This document shows positions 15,993-25,079 of a stretch of 47,423 nt of DNA, one piece after another. The notes under the pieces were generated by a model, which was not told where the DNA came from, made no database searches, and saw only the letters and a program-made list of their open reading frames with translations. Both the position numbers and the translations under genes were made by a program. The stretch is from Caldilineales bacterium (GTDB taxonomy: Bacteria; Chloroflexota; Anaerolineae; J102): NCBI GenBank assembly GCA_024102915.1, contig JAGFJG010000100.1, positions 1-47,423 of the forward strand, given 5' to 3'. Within the stretch, counting starts at the first letter, position 1; every line of letters begins with the position of its first letter.

Positions 15993-17033
15993 ATGCCCAC
16001 CATCCGTGACGTCGCCAAGGAAGCGGGCGTAGCGCCCATCACCGTTTCGCGCGTGATCAACAACTCCGGCTATGTCAGTGATGATAAACGGGCGCGGGTG
16101 ACAGCAGCGGTGACCAAGCTGGGCTATGTGCCTAACACCCTTGCCCGAAGCCTGCGCTCACGCCGCACCGGCACCCTGGCCCTGATCCTCACCGACATCA
16201 CCAACCCCTTCTGGACGACGGTGGCGCGCGGCGTTGAAGATGCGGCCAGCGCTGCCGGATTGAACGTCATCTTCTGCAATACCGATGAATCCGAAGAAGA
16301 GCAAAATCGTTACATCGAGGTGTTGTTGCAGAAGCGGGTCGATGGCATCTTGTTGGCGCCGGTGGACACTTCGCCCGAACAGATAGCCGTCATCCAGGCG
16401 CAAGATACGCCAGTGGTGATCATTGACCGGCGGGTGCCGGGAGCGGAGGTCGATACGGTTTATTGCGATTCTGTTGATGGCGCTTACCAACTCACCCGGC
16501 TGCTGCTTTCGCTGGGGCATAAGCGCATCGCTTTATTGAACGGTCCAGCGGATGTGGCCACGGCGATTGATCGCTTGCAGGGGTTTCGGCGAGCCATGTC
16601 CGAGGCTGGTATCGAGCCGGACGAGCGACTGACGCAATTCGGGGATTTCAGCATTGACAGCGGCTTTGGTATGGTACAGGAAGTATTGGACATGCTTCCC
16701 CCTCCAACTGCCGTCATCGCCGCCAATAACTTCATTGCCATCGGGGCGATTCGGGGCATCCGCCAGGCGGGGTTAAATATCCCGGAAGACATCGCCCTGG
16801 TCGGGTTCGACGACCTGCCCCCGGCCCTCACTCTGGATCCCATTCTGACCGCCGCCGCCCAGCCAGCCTATGAAATGGGCCGCAAGGCGACGGAATTGCT
16901 TCTGGCTCGACTTTCTGGCAAAGTAGCCGATGCTTATCAAGAAATCGTACTGCCTGTCGAACTGATTGTCCGCCAAACCAGCGGCGGGCCGATCACCGAC
17001 TCAAATCACACCCTTTTGGAAACACGAACATGA
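15993..17033 (+). CDS. LacI-family transcriptional regulator
   Basis: A 346-residue regulator. The helix-turn-helix covers residues 2-25 (TIRDVAKEAGVAPITVSRVI), with the hinge LARSLRSRRTGTLALI. The periplasmic-binding-like sugar domain follows (DITNPFWTTVARGVEDAA, LLSLGHKRIALLNGP, ALVGFDDLPPALTLDP). It should bind a sugar or sugar phosphate and release the operator at 15939-15968. Its stop overlaps the start of the epimerase gene by 4 nt. It is divergent from the FAH-SDR-UroD operon and may control both. Confidence 0.93.
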   Translation: MPTIRDVAKEAGVAPITVSRVINNSGYVSDDKRARVTAAVTKLGYVPNTLARSLRSRRTGTLALILTDITNPFWTTVARGVEDAASAAGLNVIFCNTDESEEEQNRYIEVLLQKRVDGILLAPVDTSPEQIAVIQAQDTPVVIIDRRVPGAEVDTVYCDSVDGAYQLTRLLLSLGHKRIALLNGPADVATAIDRLQGFRRAMSEAGIEPDERLTQFGDFSIDSGFGMVQEVLDMLPPPTAVIAANNFIAIGAIRGIRQAGLNIPEDIALVGFDDLPPALTLDPILTAAAQPAYEMGRKATELLLARLSGKVADAYQEIVLPVELIVRQTSGGPITDSNHTLLETRT

Positions 17034-18082
17034 CAACACAAAATCCTACGGCCAAATCGATGCGCAATCCCGATGATCTCATTGTCATCGCCGGTGCGGG
17101 CGGCTTTATCGGCGGCGCCCTCACCCGTTATTTTCACGACCAGGGCTTCACCAACATCCGTGCCATCGACAAGAAACCAGTCTACAAATGGTACCAGCGC
17201 GTGCCCGGCGTCGAGAGCCTTTGCCTCGACCTCAGCGATCGTGAGAACTGCCATCGGGCGGTGGAAGGCGCGGTCGAGGTCTACAATCTGGCTGCCGACA
17301 TGGGCGGCATGGGCTTTATCGAACATTTTCGGGTGGAATGCCTGCGCAGCATCCTGATCAACACGCATTTGCTGGAAGCCGCATACGAAGCTGGCGTCGA
17401 TCGCTATTTCTTCTCCTCCTCCGCCTGCGCCTATAACATCACCCTGCAACAGGACCCCAACGTGCGCGCCCTGAAAGAATCGGACGCGTATCCGGCCATG
17501 GCCGAGCGCGGCTATGGCTGGGAAAAGCTGATGTCCGAGATTTTCTGCCAGGAATATTGGGCTGAGCGCAAGCTCAAAACATTCATCGCCCGTTTCCACA
17601 ACGTTTATGGCCCCTATGGCACCTGGGACGGCGGACGCGAGAAAGCCCCGGCCGCGCTCACGCGAAAGGTGATCGAAGCGCAAGAAAGCGGCGACATGTC
17701 CATCGACATTTGGGGCGACGGCACGCAAACCCGCAGTTTCATGTACATCGATGATTGCGTGAAGGGCATCGATATGATCACCCATTGTGACGAACTCGTC
17801 GCCACCCCGATCAACCTGGGTTCCAGCGAGCTGATCTCGATCAATGACCTGGTCAGCCTGATCGAGGGCATCGCTGGTGTGAAGCTCGATCGAACCTACA
17901 AGCTGGATGCGCCGCGCGGCGTGGCCGGACGCAACAGCGACAACTCCTTCATCGAACAGGTTTTGGGTTGGGAGCCGAGCACACCCCTGCGCACCGGTAT
18001 GGGACAGACCTACACCTGGATCAAGCAGCAATATGCCGACCGTGCGGCTGGTCTGCCCACCCCGGCGGCGGAAGAGAAGTAG
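17030..18082 (+). CDS. GDP-mannose 3,5-epimerase-like sugar-nucleotide epimerase
   Basis: A 350-residue extended SDR. GAGGFIGGAL binds NAD. NLAADMGGMGFI is the hallmark segment of GDP-mannose 3,5-epimerase, and SSSACAYN carries the expected catalytic Cys. YGWEK (about residue 163) gives the Tyr/Lys pair. The plant enzyme makes GDP-L-galactose from GDP-D-mannose. The bacterial substrate may be different. It overlaps the LacI gene by 4 nt and is followed by a GHMP kinase and a nucleotidyltransferase, which together suggest synthesis or salvage of an unusual activated sugar. Confidence 0.87.
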   Translation: MTTQNPTAKSMRNPDDLIVIAGAGGFIGGALTRYFHDQGFTNIRAIDKKPVYKWYQRVPGVESLCLDLSDRENCHRAVEGAVEVYNLAADMGGMGFIEHFRVECLRSILINTHLLEAAYEAGVDRYFFSSSACAYNITLQQDPNVRALKESDAYPAMAERGYGWEKLMSEIFCQEYWAERKLKTFIARFHNVYGPYGTWDGGREKAPAALTRKVIEAQESGDMSIDIWGDGTQTRSFMYIDDCVKGIDMITHCDELVATPINLGSSELISINDLVSLIEGIAGVKLDRTYKLDAPRGVAGRNSDNSFIEQVLGWEPSTPLRTGMGQTYTWIKQQYADRAAGLPTPAAEEK

Positions 18083-18106
18083 GGAGTAAGGAAGTGATGG
18101 AGTAAT
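18079..18106. repeat. 7-bp tandem repeat island
   Basis: Four degenerate 7-bp units (GTAGGGA, GTAAGGA, AGTGATG, GAGTAAT) begin at the end of the epimerase gene and fill part of the 82-bp gap before the kinase. They belong to the island class seen at several other places in the window. Confidence 0.45.
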
Positions 18107-18164
18107 CAGGAGCGGGTGGCGCGACAGCTTCACTTTATTACTGTACTAACCCCCATCATCACCG

Positions 18165-18962
18165 ATGAAGCTCACTGACATTATCGGCAGACTGCCCTAC
18201 CGCATGGCCTTTGCCGGCGGTTGGATCGATCAGCCATACGTGTCGCAGTACAACCCGAATCCGCCCGGCTCGATGGTCGTTGTGGCTATCGAGCCGACCA
18301 GCCGGTTCATGGACCGATGCGGCATGGGCACGAGCACGCGCAAGGTAGCTGCCGCTCTGTGGCCTCACGGCCTGCCGGAAGGCGACCCGGCCAGACTGAC
18401 CCGGCAGTTGTACGAGGCGGAGAATCGAGGTCGACCGGAGCCATCCGGCTCGCAGGATATGGCGGGACTGATCTATCCCGGCATCAATCGTCTCGACTAC
18501 GATTTCGAGATCGAGGGCGGTTATTTCCCGGCGCACGTCGAATCATGCCAGAGTCCGGCAGTCGCCCGCTGGCTGGAACAAGTGATCACCATGGTTCCGG
18601 TCGCCCAACGCCCCGACGGTTACAATCCGCTGGAAATCAAGAATCTGGACCCGGCGTGGATCGCCCGGCTGGGGCAGAGCGGCAGGGATTGCTACGACGC
18701 CATCGTGCACATGGACGCCGAGGCGTTGGGCGCATCGTTCAATGAGAGCATGATGTGTTGGGAGACTATCCTCCCCCACACCGTACGGCATTCCACCATC
18801 GCCGTCGATCTGATGGGCATCCTGGGCTATTATCAGTCGCGCTACACCGGGGCTATGTATTCGGGCTGCGGCGGCGGTTACATCTACGTCGTCTCTGAGG
18901 AGCCTGTGCCGGGCGGATTTCAGGTCAAGGTTCGGTTGGATCATACGAGTCAAGCAAGATGA
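18165..18962 (+). CDS. GHMP-family sugar kinase-like protein
   Basis: A 265-residue protein. PYRMAFAGGWIDQP resembles the first motif of heptose- and fucose-kinase GHMP proteins. RCGMGTSTRKVAAAL matches the ATP-binding Gly/Ser loop, and MYSGCGGGYIYVV the third motif near the C-terminus. At 265 residues it is shorter than HddA or FKP kinase domains (about 330 or more). The likely reaction is ATP-dependent phosphorylation of a sugar or sugar phosphate at C1. Its stop overlaps the next start (ATGA), so the kinase and the nucleotidyltransferase are translationally coupled. Substrate unknown. Confidence 0.72.
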   Translation: MKLTDIIGRLPYRMAFAGGWIDQPYVSQYNPNPPGSMVVVAIEPTSRFMDRCGMGTSTRKVAAALWPHGLPEGDPARLTRQLYEAENRGRPEPSGSQDMAGLIYPGINRLDYDFEIEGGYFPAHVESCQSPAVARWLEQVITMVPVAQRPDGYNPLEIKNLDPAWIARLGQSGRDCYDAIVHMDAEALGASFNESMMCWETILPHTVRHSTIAVDLMGILGYYQSRYTGAMYSGCGGGYIYVVSEEPVPGGFQVKVRLDHTSQAR

Positions 18963-19771
18963 AACAGGTTATCGTTAGCGGCAGTTTCGATGACATTCGC
19001 TCCCGTCACATGCGCTTCTTGCAGGCGGCGGGTGAGCATGGCCCCGTGCACGTTCTGCTCTGGTCGGATGCGACAATCGAGAATTTGACCGGCAAAGCGC
19101 CCAAGTTCGATGAACGGGAACGGCTTTATCTGTTGGAATCCATCCGCTATGTCGATCAGGTGACGGTGGCTGATGCGATCGATGCGGATTCATTGCCGGA
19201 ACTGGATGGGATGTCGCAGGCCGTTTGGGTTGTGGTGGAAGGGGAGGACAGCGAAGCAAAACGAGCGTATTGTCGGCAGCATGGCCTGGGCTATGTCGTA
19301 TTGACGGCACCCGACCTGGCTGGCTTCCCCCTGCCGCCGGTCGATGGTACGAATTCTGGCCGCAAGAAAGTCGTCGTCACCGGCTGTTATGACTGGTTCC
19401 ACTCCGGCCATGTGCGCTTTTTCGAAGAGACGTCGGCCCTGGGCGATCTATATGTGGTGGTGGGCAATGACGCCAACTTAGCCCTCCTGAAAGGCGAGGG
19501 TCATCCCCTGTTCCCTGAGGATGAGCGGCGCTTTATGGTGCAATCGATCCGTTTTGTCACGCAGGCGTTGATCTCCTCCGGCAGCGGCTGGATGGACGCC
19601 GCCCCGGAGATCGCCCGACTGAGGCCAGACATTTACGCTGTGAACGAAGATGGCGATGTGGCGGAAAAACGTGAATTTTGCGAGGCCAACGGACTGAATT
19701 ATGTGGTGCTCAAACGCCTGCCCAAAGAGGGGCTGACCCGGCGGCAGAGCACGGATTTGCGCGGGTTCTGA
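18959..19771 (+). CDS. Tandem cytidylyltransferase-like protein, first half degenerate
   Basis: A 270-residue protein made of two nucleotidyltransferase folds. The second (about 138-270) has the full HxGH site in GCYDWFHSGHVRFFEE, like HldE C-terminal or glycerol-3-phosphate cytidylyltransferase domains. The first (about 1-125) begins VSGSFDDIRSRHMRFLQ, where HxGH has become RSRH, so it is probably structural. Both share an (E/D)ERxxxxxSIR(Y/F)V block, evidence of internal duplication. The predicted role is to transfer a nucleotide to a sugar phosphate made by the coupled kinase. Confidence 0.82.
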   Translation: MKQVIVSGSFDDIRSRHMRFLQAAGEHGPVHVLLWSDATIENLTGKAPKFDERERLYLLESIRYVDQVTVADAIDADSLPELDGMSQAVWVVVEGEDSEAKRAYCRQHGLGYVVLTAPDLAGFPLPPVDGTNSGRKKVVVTGCYDWFHSGHVRFFEETSALGDLYVVVGNDANLALLKGEGHPLFPEDERRFMVQSIRFVTQALISSGSGWMDAAPEIARLRPDIYAVNEDGDVAEKREFCEANGLNYVVLKRLPKEGLTRRQSTDLRGF

Positions 19772-19793
19772 CGCCCTAAACAGGGCAGTCGAA

Positions 19794-21017
19794 TCAAAGG
19801 CTTTTTAGGTCTCGGTTTTCCAGAACCTCGCCGAATCCCTGTTCGTGCAGTTCAGCTATCCTGTCCCAATCATACTGTTCTTCCACCAGTCTCCGGGCGG
19901 AATCTGCCAGACGGCGTCGCAGGTCGGCGGATTCGAGCAGGCGCTGAATCGCCGCCACAAAATCATTCACCGTATCGGCGCTGAGAAGGTGAACGCCGGG
20001 GACGGCCTGCAAACCTTTGTGACCGATGCTGGTACTGACGACTGGCACGCCCTGCGCGAATGCTTCCAGAACTTTCAAACGCGTGCCCGCGCCCGCCCGC
20101 AGCGGCGCCAGGGCGATATCGGCACGGCGGTATTCCGGCGTGAGATCGGGCAGCCGCCCGGTGATCTCCACCCCAGGTTGCGCACATGCCCTCACGGCCT
20201 GCGTGTCCATATTGGTCAGGGTGAGCCGCAAATCAGGATGGCGAGCGCGCAACACAGGCCAGATTTCTCGTAACAGCCAGCAGGCCCCATCGATATTCGG
20301 GGCATGGTTGGGCGAGCCAACGAACAACAGGCGGTTTGCCTGCGGGCGGATTGGGCCAGGTTGCAGCGCTTTCGTGTCCACGCCATTCGGCCAGACGGCC
20401 ACCCGCGCTGAGGGCGCTTGACCTTCGATCACACCGGCATCCTCCGCTGATACCGTGACGGTCAGATCGAATTGTGGACAGACGGCGCTCTCGTAATCCC
20501 GCCAGGCTGAGGCCTGACGACGGAGGCGGGTTCGCTCAACGTTGTTTGCGGCCAGATCGGCCTGATCGCCAAAATGAATGCTGGGGACTTCGTAGATCGC
20601 CAGGGTTTTTGGCAAGGTGGGTTGGGCCAGGGCATAGGGGGCGAGGTAAGGGTATTCGGCCTGGAGCAGGTGGGGCGAGTGGGTGGCGATGATTTGGCCG
20701 ATAGCCCGGTGCATCTGCGGCTGATCCCACATGACCACATCCGCGGGCAAATGGCCGAATCGGGCGCGGGCGCGGCGCAGCAAGACGGCAGGCAGGCGTG
20801 AGTTGACGTGCATACGTTCGAATGCCACCGGCTCGACCCGGATATTGAGTTCCTCACCGAACCGCTCTAATCCCGCCCTCTGTTCCTCGCTCCGCCAGAA
20901 TCCGGCGACGATGACTTCATGCCGGGTCGCCAGCCGCCGCAACACCTGCACGATGCGCTGGCTGCCGCCGCTGAAAACCGGCACGGGCGATGTCGGGATC
21001 ACAAATAACAGGCGCAT
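19794..21017 (-). CDS. Glycosyltransferase family 4-type protein
   Basis: A 407-residue GT-B glycosyltransferase. The N-terminus MRLLFVIPTSPVPVFSGGSQR is the acceptor-side domain. The donor-side domain shows RLLFVGSPNHAPNIDG, ALAPLRAGAGTRLKVLEAFA and VPVVSTSIGHKG. It probably adds a sugar from a nucleotide donor to a cell-surface glycan. ATG 21017 is chosen because upstream residues of the longer frame overlap the phosphatase gene and look non-native. The nucleotide-sugar operon converges on it from the other side. Confidence 0.87.
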   Translation of the reverse strand: MRLLFVIPTSPVPVFSGGSQRIVQVLRRLATRHEVIVAGFWRSEEQRAGLERFGEELNIRVEPVAFERMHVNSRLPAVLLRRARARFGHLPADVVMWDQPQMHRAIGQIIATHSPHLLQAEYPYLAPYALAQPTLPKTLAIYEVPSIHFGDQADLAANNVERTRLRRQASAWRDYESAVCPQFDLTVTVSAEDAGVIEGQAPSARVAVWPNGVDTKALQPGPIRPQANRLLFVGSPNHAPNIDGACWLLREIWPVLRARHPDLRLTLTNMDTQAVRACAQPGVEITGRLPDLTPEYRRADIALAPLRAGAGTRLKVLEAFAQGVPVVSTSIGHKGLQAVPGVHLLSADTVNDFVAAIQRLLESADLRRRLADSARRLVEEQYDWDRIAELHEQGFGEVLENRDLKSL

Positions 21018-21028
21018 GGTGGCACATT

Positions 21029-22633
21029 TCAGAGATAGCCCAGCGATCGAAGCCTTTCGGTCACCAGAGCCTCGTCCTCGGTCTCGATGTTCCCACCGCT
21101 CGCACCAAAGCCCTGCACGTCGGTCGCCGCCGTTCGTTCGACTGGGCGCATATTCTGCCACAATTCCAGAACCCGACCTTCCATGTGGGCGGGAATCGCA
21201 GCGCCCAGAGCATAGAGCAGGGTGGGGGCGATGTCCAACAGCCGGGCATCGGCAATGTCGCCCTGGCGCAGCCCTGGCCCGGCCGCCAGCACGATCCCGT
21301 CCAGCGTGTGATTCCCGGTGAGGTCGCCGCTTGAAGTCAACGCGCCCTGGGCAAACCCCGTGCGGATAGCGCAATTCCGGTCGGGATCACGCTCGGCTCG
21401 ATACGGCTCCACGATCAGGTCTGGCGCGTGATTCGTTTGATCGCCCGCGTAGAGTTCGCCTCGTTTGTACACGGCCAGCACCGGCGCAATGCCGGACTTC
21501 TCATCCGCCCAATCAACCAATTCCTGTCGTAATCGCTCGCCCAACTCGTTCACCTCGCTTTCCGTCAAAACCCCTTCCGGCTCGCGTCCGCGTACGTTGA
21601 ACCGGATGCCGCCGGTGGGGCTGTAAACGGCGCTCGTCCGCGACCAATCGATCCCGGCCAGCGGCGCGTCGGGCGAGGGCGGTCGTCGCCAATCGCGCAC
21701 GATCGGCAATTGTCGCTTCAATCGCCGCAGCCGCGCATGCCCGCGCAAGCCCTGCCACCAGACGGACTGCGATGCATCCGTCTGGTTCCGCACCAATAAC
21801 CCCCGTTGCTCCAGCCACACATTCGGCCAAAAAGTATGTGCGCACGGTGCGAATCCGTGGTCGCTGAGCAGGATGACGGTGACATCGGCACCGGCTGTGT
21901 TCAACAAATCGCCGACGGCATCATCGATGGCGACATAGGCGGCCAACAGGTCCGGCAACAATTGCCTGGCTTCGTTCGGATCGTGGCGGGGGTGATTGGC
22001 ATCCAGTAGGTGCAGCGTATAGTGTTGCAGGCGGTCGGTTTCCGTGAAGACGATAACCGCCGCATCCCAGGCCTGCCGCCCCAGCAGCCACAGCCCGGCT
22101 TTGCCCCGCGCCCGGACTGATTTAGTCGTCTCGCGAATGAATTGGCGCAGACCAAGCCCCGTGCGCTCGACGTTGATCACGTAGTCGGGCACGGCGGACA
22201 GCAACGCCGTGCGCAGATCAGCCGGATACGTGAACTCGCTATGCAGGCTGGGGGAGAGCATCCCGGCCACGATCTCGCCTCCCGGCAACGGGCGGGGCGG
22301 ATAGGTCATGGGCACATTCAGCAGGGCGACGCGCTTGCCCATCGCCGCCGCGTGTCGCCAGAAGCTGGAGCTGCGGATGGCGCTGGCCGTGTTGATCGTG
22401 GTCGTATAGGTATGCGGTTGTTGGGCGAAGAATCCAAAAACGCCGTGGACGCCGGAGTTGACCCCGGTGGCGAAGGCGGCCCAGGCAGTGGAGGATTCAG
22501 GGCGAATGGTTGAACGAAGATTTCCCCAGCAGCCCCGCTGGCGCAACTTTGCCAGATTTGGCAGGTCGCCGGAATCCAGCCACGGATCGAGGATGCGCCA
22601 ATCTGCCCCGTCCAGCCCGATGACCAGAAACAT
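21029..22633 (-). CDS. AlkP-superfamily phosphohydrolase (COG3379-like), copy 1
   Basis: A 534-residue alkaline-phosphatase-superfamily protein. FLVIGLDGADW holds the first metal Asp, PESSTAWAAFATGVNSGVHGVFGF the Ser/Thr nucleophile region, and LLSDHGFAPC a later metal site. NHTLDGIVLAAGPGLRQG and APTLLYALGAAIPAHMEGR are typical of the end of the fold. Substrates of this group are phospho- or phosphono-esters and none is proven here. It lies 17 nt after a paralogue with the same ending (RLRSLGYL). Confidence 0.88.
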   Translation of the reverse strand: MFLVIGLDGADWRILDPWLDSGDLPNLAKLRQRGCWGNLRSTIRPESSTAWAAFATGVNSGVHGVFGFFAQQPHTYTTTINTASAIRSSSFWRHAAAMGKRVALLNVPMTYPPRPLPGGEIVAGMLSPSLHSEFTYPADLRTALLSAVPDYVINVERTGLGLRQFIRETTKSVRARGKAGLWLLGRQAWDAAVIVFTETDRLQHYTLHLLDANHPRHDPNEARQLLPDLLAAYVAIDDAVGDLLNTAGADVTVILLSDHGFAPCAHTFWPNVWLEQRGLLVRNQTDASQSVWWQGLRGHARLRRLKRQLPIVRDWRRPPSPDAPLAGIDWSRTSAVYSPTGGIRFNVRGREPEGVLTESEVNELGERLRQELVDWADEKSGIAPVLAVYKRGELYAGDQTNHAPDLIVEPYRAERDPDRNCAIRTGFAQGALTSSGDLTGNHTLDGIVLAAGPGLRQGDIADARLLDIAPTLLYALGAAIPAHMEGRVLELWQNMRPVERTAATDVQGFGASGGNIETEDEALVTERLRSLGYL

Positions 22634-22650
22634 GGTGCTGGCCCGCCCTG

Positions 22651-24312
22651 CTACAGGTAACCCAGGCTGCGCAAACGCTGGTTGATGGCGTTGCTTTCCA
22701 GATCGCTCAGCGCGGTCGGCGGCGTCGTAATCGCCAGCGAAGGACCGCTCTGCGGTGGGTGCTTCGCCAGAAATTGTGGGCTGAGCGCAGACACGATCAC
22801 ATCGCCATCCATGCTTTCGGGAACCGGCAGACCAGCCAGACAGAGCAACGTTGGGGCCAGGTCGAGCAGGTGAGGAGTGGTCTCAAGGCGTCCGCGGGCG
22901 ATGTTGGGGCCGGACGCCAGGAACATGCCTTCGGGCCGATGGTCGCCGCTGCGCACGAGTTTTGTGACGGGGGTGATCAATGTCGAACCCAGGGTGGGCA
23001 CGACCACATGCGCCAGGTCAAGGGTGAGGATCAGATCGGGGAACCGTTCGACGTAGGGGCCGCGATAGAGTTGTTCGCGCGTTTGCACATCCAGCACGAG
23101 CGGCGTGTCGGTGCCGGGGATGCGCAGTTTGTGCGCTTCCTCGGTCAGCTTACGGCGCAGTGCGTCCACTTGATCAGGTTTGACAATGCCATCTGCATAA
23201 CGATCGGCCCGGTTCAGGTAGAGGCCGGCCACGTTATTGTACAACGGTTCCACCCAGGCCTGAGTCTGCGCCCAATCGACGGCGTCGGCCAGATGACCGG
23301 CGCGCCGCACCGCATCGCGCGCCTCGGCCGGCAGGATGCGCTTGGCAATGTCGCGCAGCCAAGGCGATTGCTTTTTCATGCGCTGCACCCAGGAATCGCC
23401 GCCGGAGCGCAGACGCAAAACCCCCAGTTCCAGCACCCAATTATTCAGATGCGTCCAGTTCACAGCGGCAGGCCCAAAGCCATGATCCGACATGATGACG
23501 ACGTTGGCGTTGCTGCCCGCTGAGCGAATCAGACTGCCCAGGATATTATCAAGCAGGCGAAAATAGTTCTGTAGGCCATTCGCCAATTTCACATCGAGGC
23601 TGTATCCATCTTCAGCTTCGTCGGGCTGCACATAGTGCCAGAAGTGATGAAAGATGCGGTCCGTGCCCGTGAAAACGATCGAGAACACATCCCAGGGTCG
23701 AGTTTGAATCAGGCGGATGGCGTTGAAGCCCCGCCGTTCGGTCATGTTCGTCACATCGGCGAGCAATTGCGCCAGCGAGGGGAGTTCCTCTGAGCGCATG
23801 GTTTGCCCAGGCCGCCCGTAATCCAGGTCGACGATGTAACCGGGGAGTTCAGAAGCCAGATCGGGGGGGCGAGTCCAATCGCGCACGTCAGGCGGCGTCA
23901 GCATCCCGGACACGGAAAATCCGTTTATCTCGGCCAGGGGATAGCTCAGAGGCATGTTGATGCTGCCGACTGAGCGCCCCGCTGCATTGAAGTAGGCCCA
24001 CATGTCGGGCGAGCGCACGAACGTGCTGTTGATGGGCACGCCCTCGCCGCGTAACGACGCTGCCGGATCGTCCGGTTTCTGCAGGAAATGCAACACCCCA
24101 TGTTTGCCGGGATTCACCCCGGTTGTGAAAGTCGCCCAGGCGGGGGCGGTGAAAGGAGGCTGCGTGGAAAGGAGCGGCGACCAAACGCTGTTGGCGCGCA
24201 ACCGTGCCAGATTGGGCATCTCACCCAAATCGCAGAGCGGCCCAAAGACATCCCATGTCCCTCCATCTAGCCCGATGACCAGAAGTCGGGCTGCGGGTTC
24301 AGTCGGTGACAT
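22651..24312 (-). CDS. AlkP-superfamily phosphohydrolase (COG3379-like), copy 2
   Basis: A 553-residue paralogue of the next gene. It has LLVIGLDGGTWDVF, FTAPAWATFTTGVNPGKHGVLHF (nucleophile region), VIMSDHGFGPA and FLASGPNIARG. Both proteins end in RLRSLGYL, a shared tail that suggests recent duplication or a common docking function. ATG 24312 is preferred over TTG 24318 on ribosome-site spacing (AAGGGA about 9 nt upstream). It lies 14 nt after the MazG-like gene. Involvement in phospho-sugar or lipid-linked glycan turnover is a guess from the neighbourhood. Confidence 0.87.
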   Translation of the reverse strand: MSPTEPAARLLVIGLDGGTWDVFGPLCDLGEMPNLARLRANSVWSPLLSTQPPFTAPAWATFTTGVNPGKHGVLHFLQKPDDPAASLRGEGVPINSTFVRSPDMWAYFNAAGRSVGSINMPLSYPLAEINGFSVSGMLTPPDVRDWTRPPDLASELPGYIVDLDYGRPGQTMRSEELPSLAQLLADVTNMTERRGFNAIRLIQTRPWDVFSIVFTGTDRIFHHFWHYVQPDEAEDGYSLDVKLANGLQNYFRLLDNILGSLIRSAGSNANVVIMSDHGFGPAAVNWTHLNNWVLELGVLRLRSGGDSWVQRMKKQSPWLRDIAKRILPAEARDAVRRAGHLADAVDWAQTQAWVEPLYNNVAGLYLNRADRYADGIVKPDQVDALRRKLTEEAHKLRIPGTDTPLVLDVQTREQLYRGPYVERFPDLILTLDLAHVVVPTLGSTLITPVTKLVRSGDHRPEGMFLASGPNIARGRLETTPHLLDLAPTLLCLAGLPVPESMDGDVIVSALSPQFLAKHPPQSGPSLAITTPPTALSDLESNAINQRLRSLGYL

Positions 24313-24326
24313 CAGCAACGATCCCT

Positions 24327-24710
24327 TTACACGTCATTCAGCCAGCGTTCCATCCCCCGGCGCTGGCGTTGAATATAACGGTCGATAAGCATCCGCCCTT
24401 GTTCGACTGGAAAGCGTTGATATGCTTTTGGCTGATTTTCCCGCAACGCCTGCTCCATATCGATGTCGAACTGATAGGCTAATTTGAAGAGGAATGTCAT
24501 GCAGTCCGCCAGTTCCGCCGCCAGCAGCGCTCGTCTCCCTTCTCTGTCCTCATCCTCGCGATAGCCGTCCAGATAGAGCACCTCTCGAGCGATTTCGCCC
24601 ATCTCCTCCAGGGCGTGCACCAGGGTCTGGCTGGGCAATACCTGGTCGAACCCGCGTTCGATGTCGTAGGCATGAAGCCAATTCTGATATTCGGAAATGG
24701 ACAATGTCAT
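24327..24710 (-). CDS. MazG-like nucleotide pyrophosphohydrolase
   Basis: A 127-residue all-alpha protein. ALEEMGEIAREV and ELADCMTFLFKLAYQFDID give the EExxE and ExxD metal-binding pattern of the MazG/dUTPase-like fold. Such enzymes cut NTPs to NMP and pyrophosphate, removing damaged or excess nucleotides. A charged stretch (DGYREDEDREGRR) lies between the two helices. It is first in a minus-strand run with two AlkP-type hydrolases and a glycosyltransferase. Confidence 0.8.
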   Translation of the reverse strand: MTLSISEYQNWLHAYDIERGFDQVLPSQTLVHALEEMGEIAREVLYLDGYREDEDREGRRALLAAELADCMTFLFKLAYQFDIDMEQALRENQPKAYQRFPVEQGRMLIDRYIQRQRRGMERWLNDV

Positions 24711-25079
24711 ATCGGATGCGTAATGGAGAATCGCCGTGAGAAGTAGCCTCTCAGCGTCCCAGATTTTAGCCTATTTGTCAAACCTGATGGCTGTCTCCTG
24801 CAACCCGAATTTTGTATGGCGGATTTCGCACGGAAATGCATCCGGACCGCAGGATCACGTTCGAGGCGCTATTCCGCGGTGCGTTTGACAACCCCGAAAA
24901 AGCCAGTATGATTCCGCAAACATTCTTGAGTGGCTGACGTGAGATTGCATGTTTCAACAACGCTGAATCTCTGCAATTGATTCATTTGCATTCGCAAGGA
25001 GGCGCCGCAACAATCGCAAACCTCGACTGATCGTTCCACACGCATCTACTTTTCCACACACTCAAAGAGGAGAACACCT
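24711..25079. other. Divergent intergenic region
   Basis: About 370 bp between the MazG-like gene and the binding-protein gene. It holds a consensus promoter at 24885-24912 and a leader of about 160 nt. An AAGGAGG at 24998-25004 is followed by no start codon at useful spacing, so its role is unclear. AGAGGAG before GTG 25080 is the working ribosome site. Confidence 0.5.
24885..24912 (+). promoter_or_regulatory. Promoter of the polyamine transport operon
   Basis: TTGACA at 24885-24890 and TATGAT at 24907-24912 with a 16-bp spacer, predicting transcription from about 24919. Confidence 0.82.

Noticed and set aside
17006..18133. 375-residue minus-strand frame opposite the epimerase gene
   Set aside because: The plus strand carries an unmistakable SDR with all motifs. 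The antisense product has no family features.
15993..24710. A complete polysaccharide locus
   Set aside because: No flippase, polymerase or initiating sugar-phosphate transferase is seen, so only a link to glycan synthesis is claimed.
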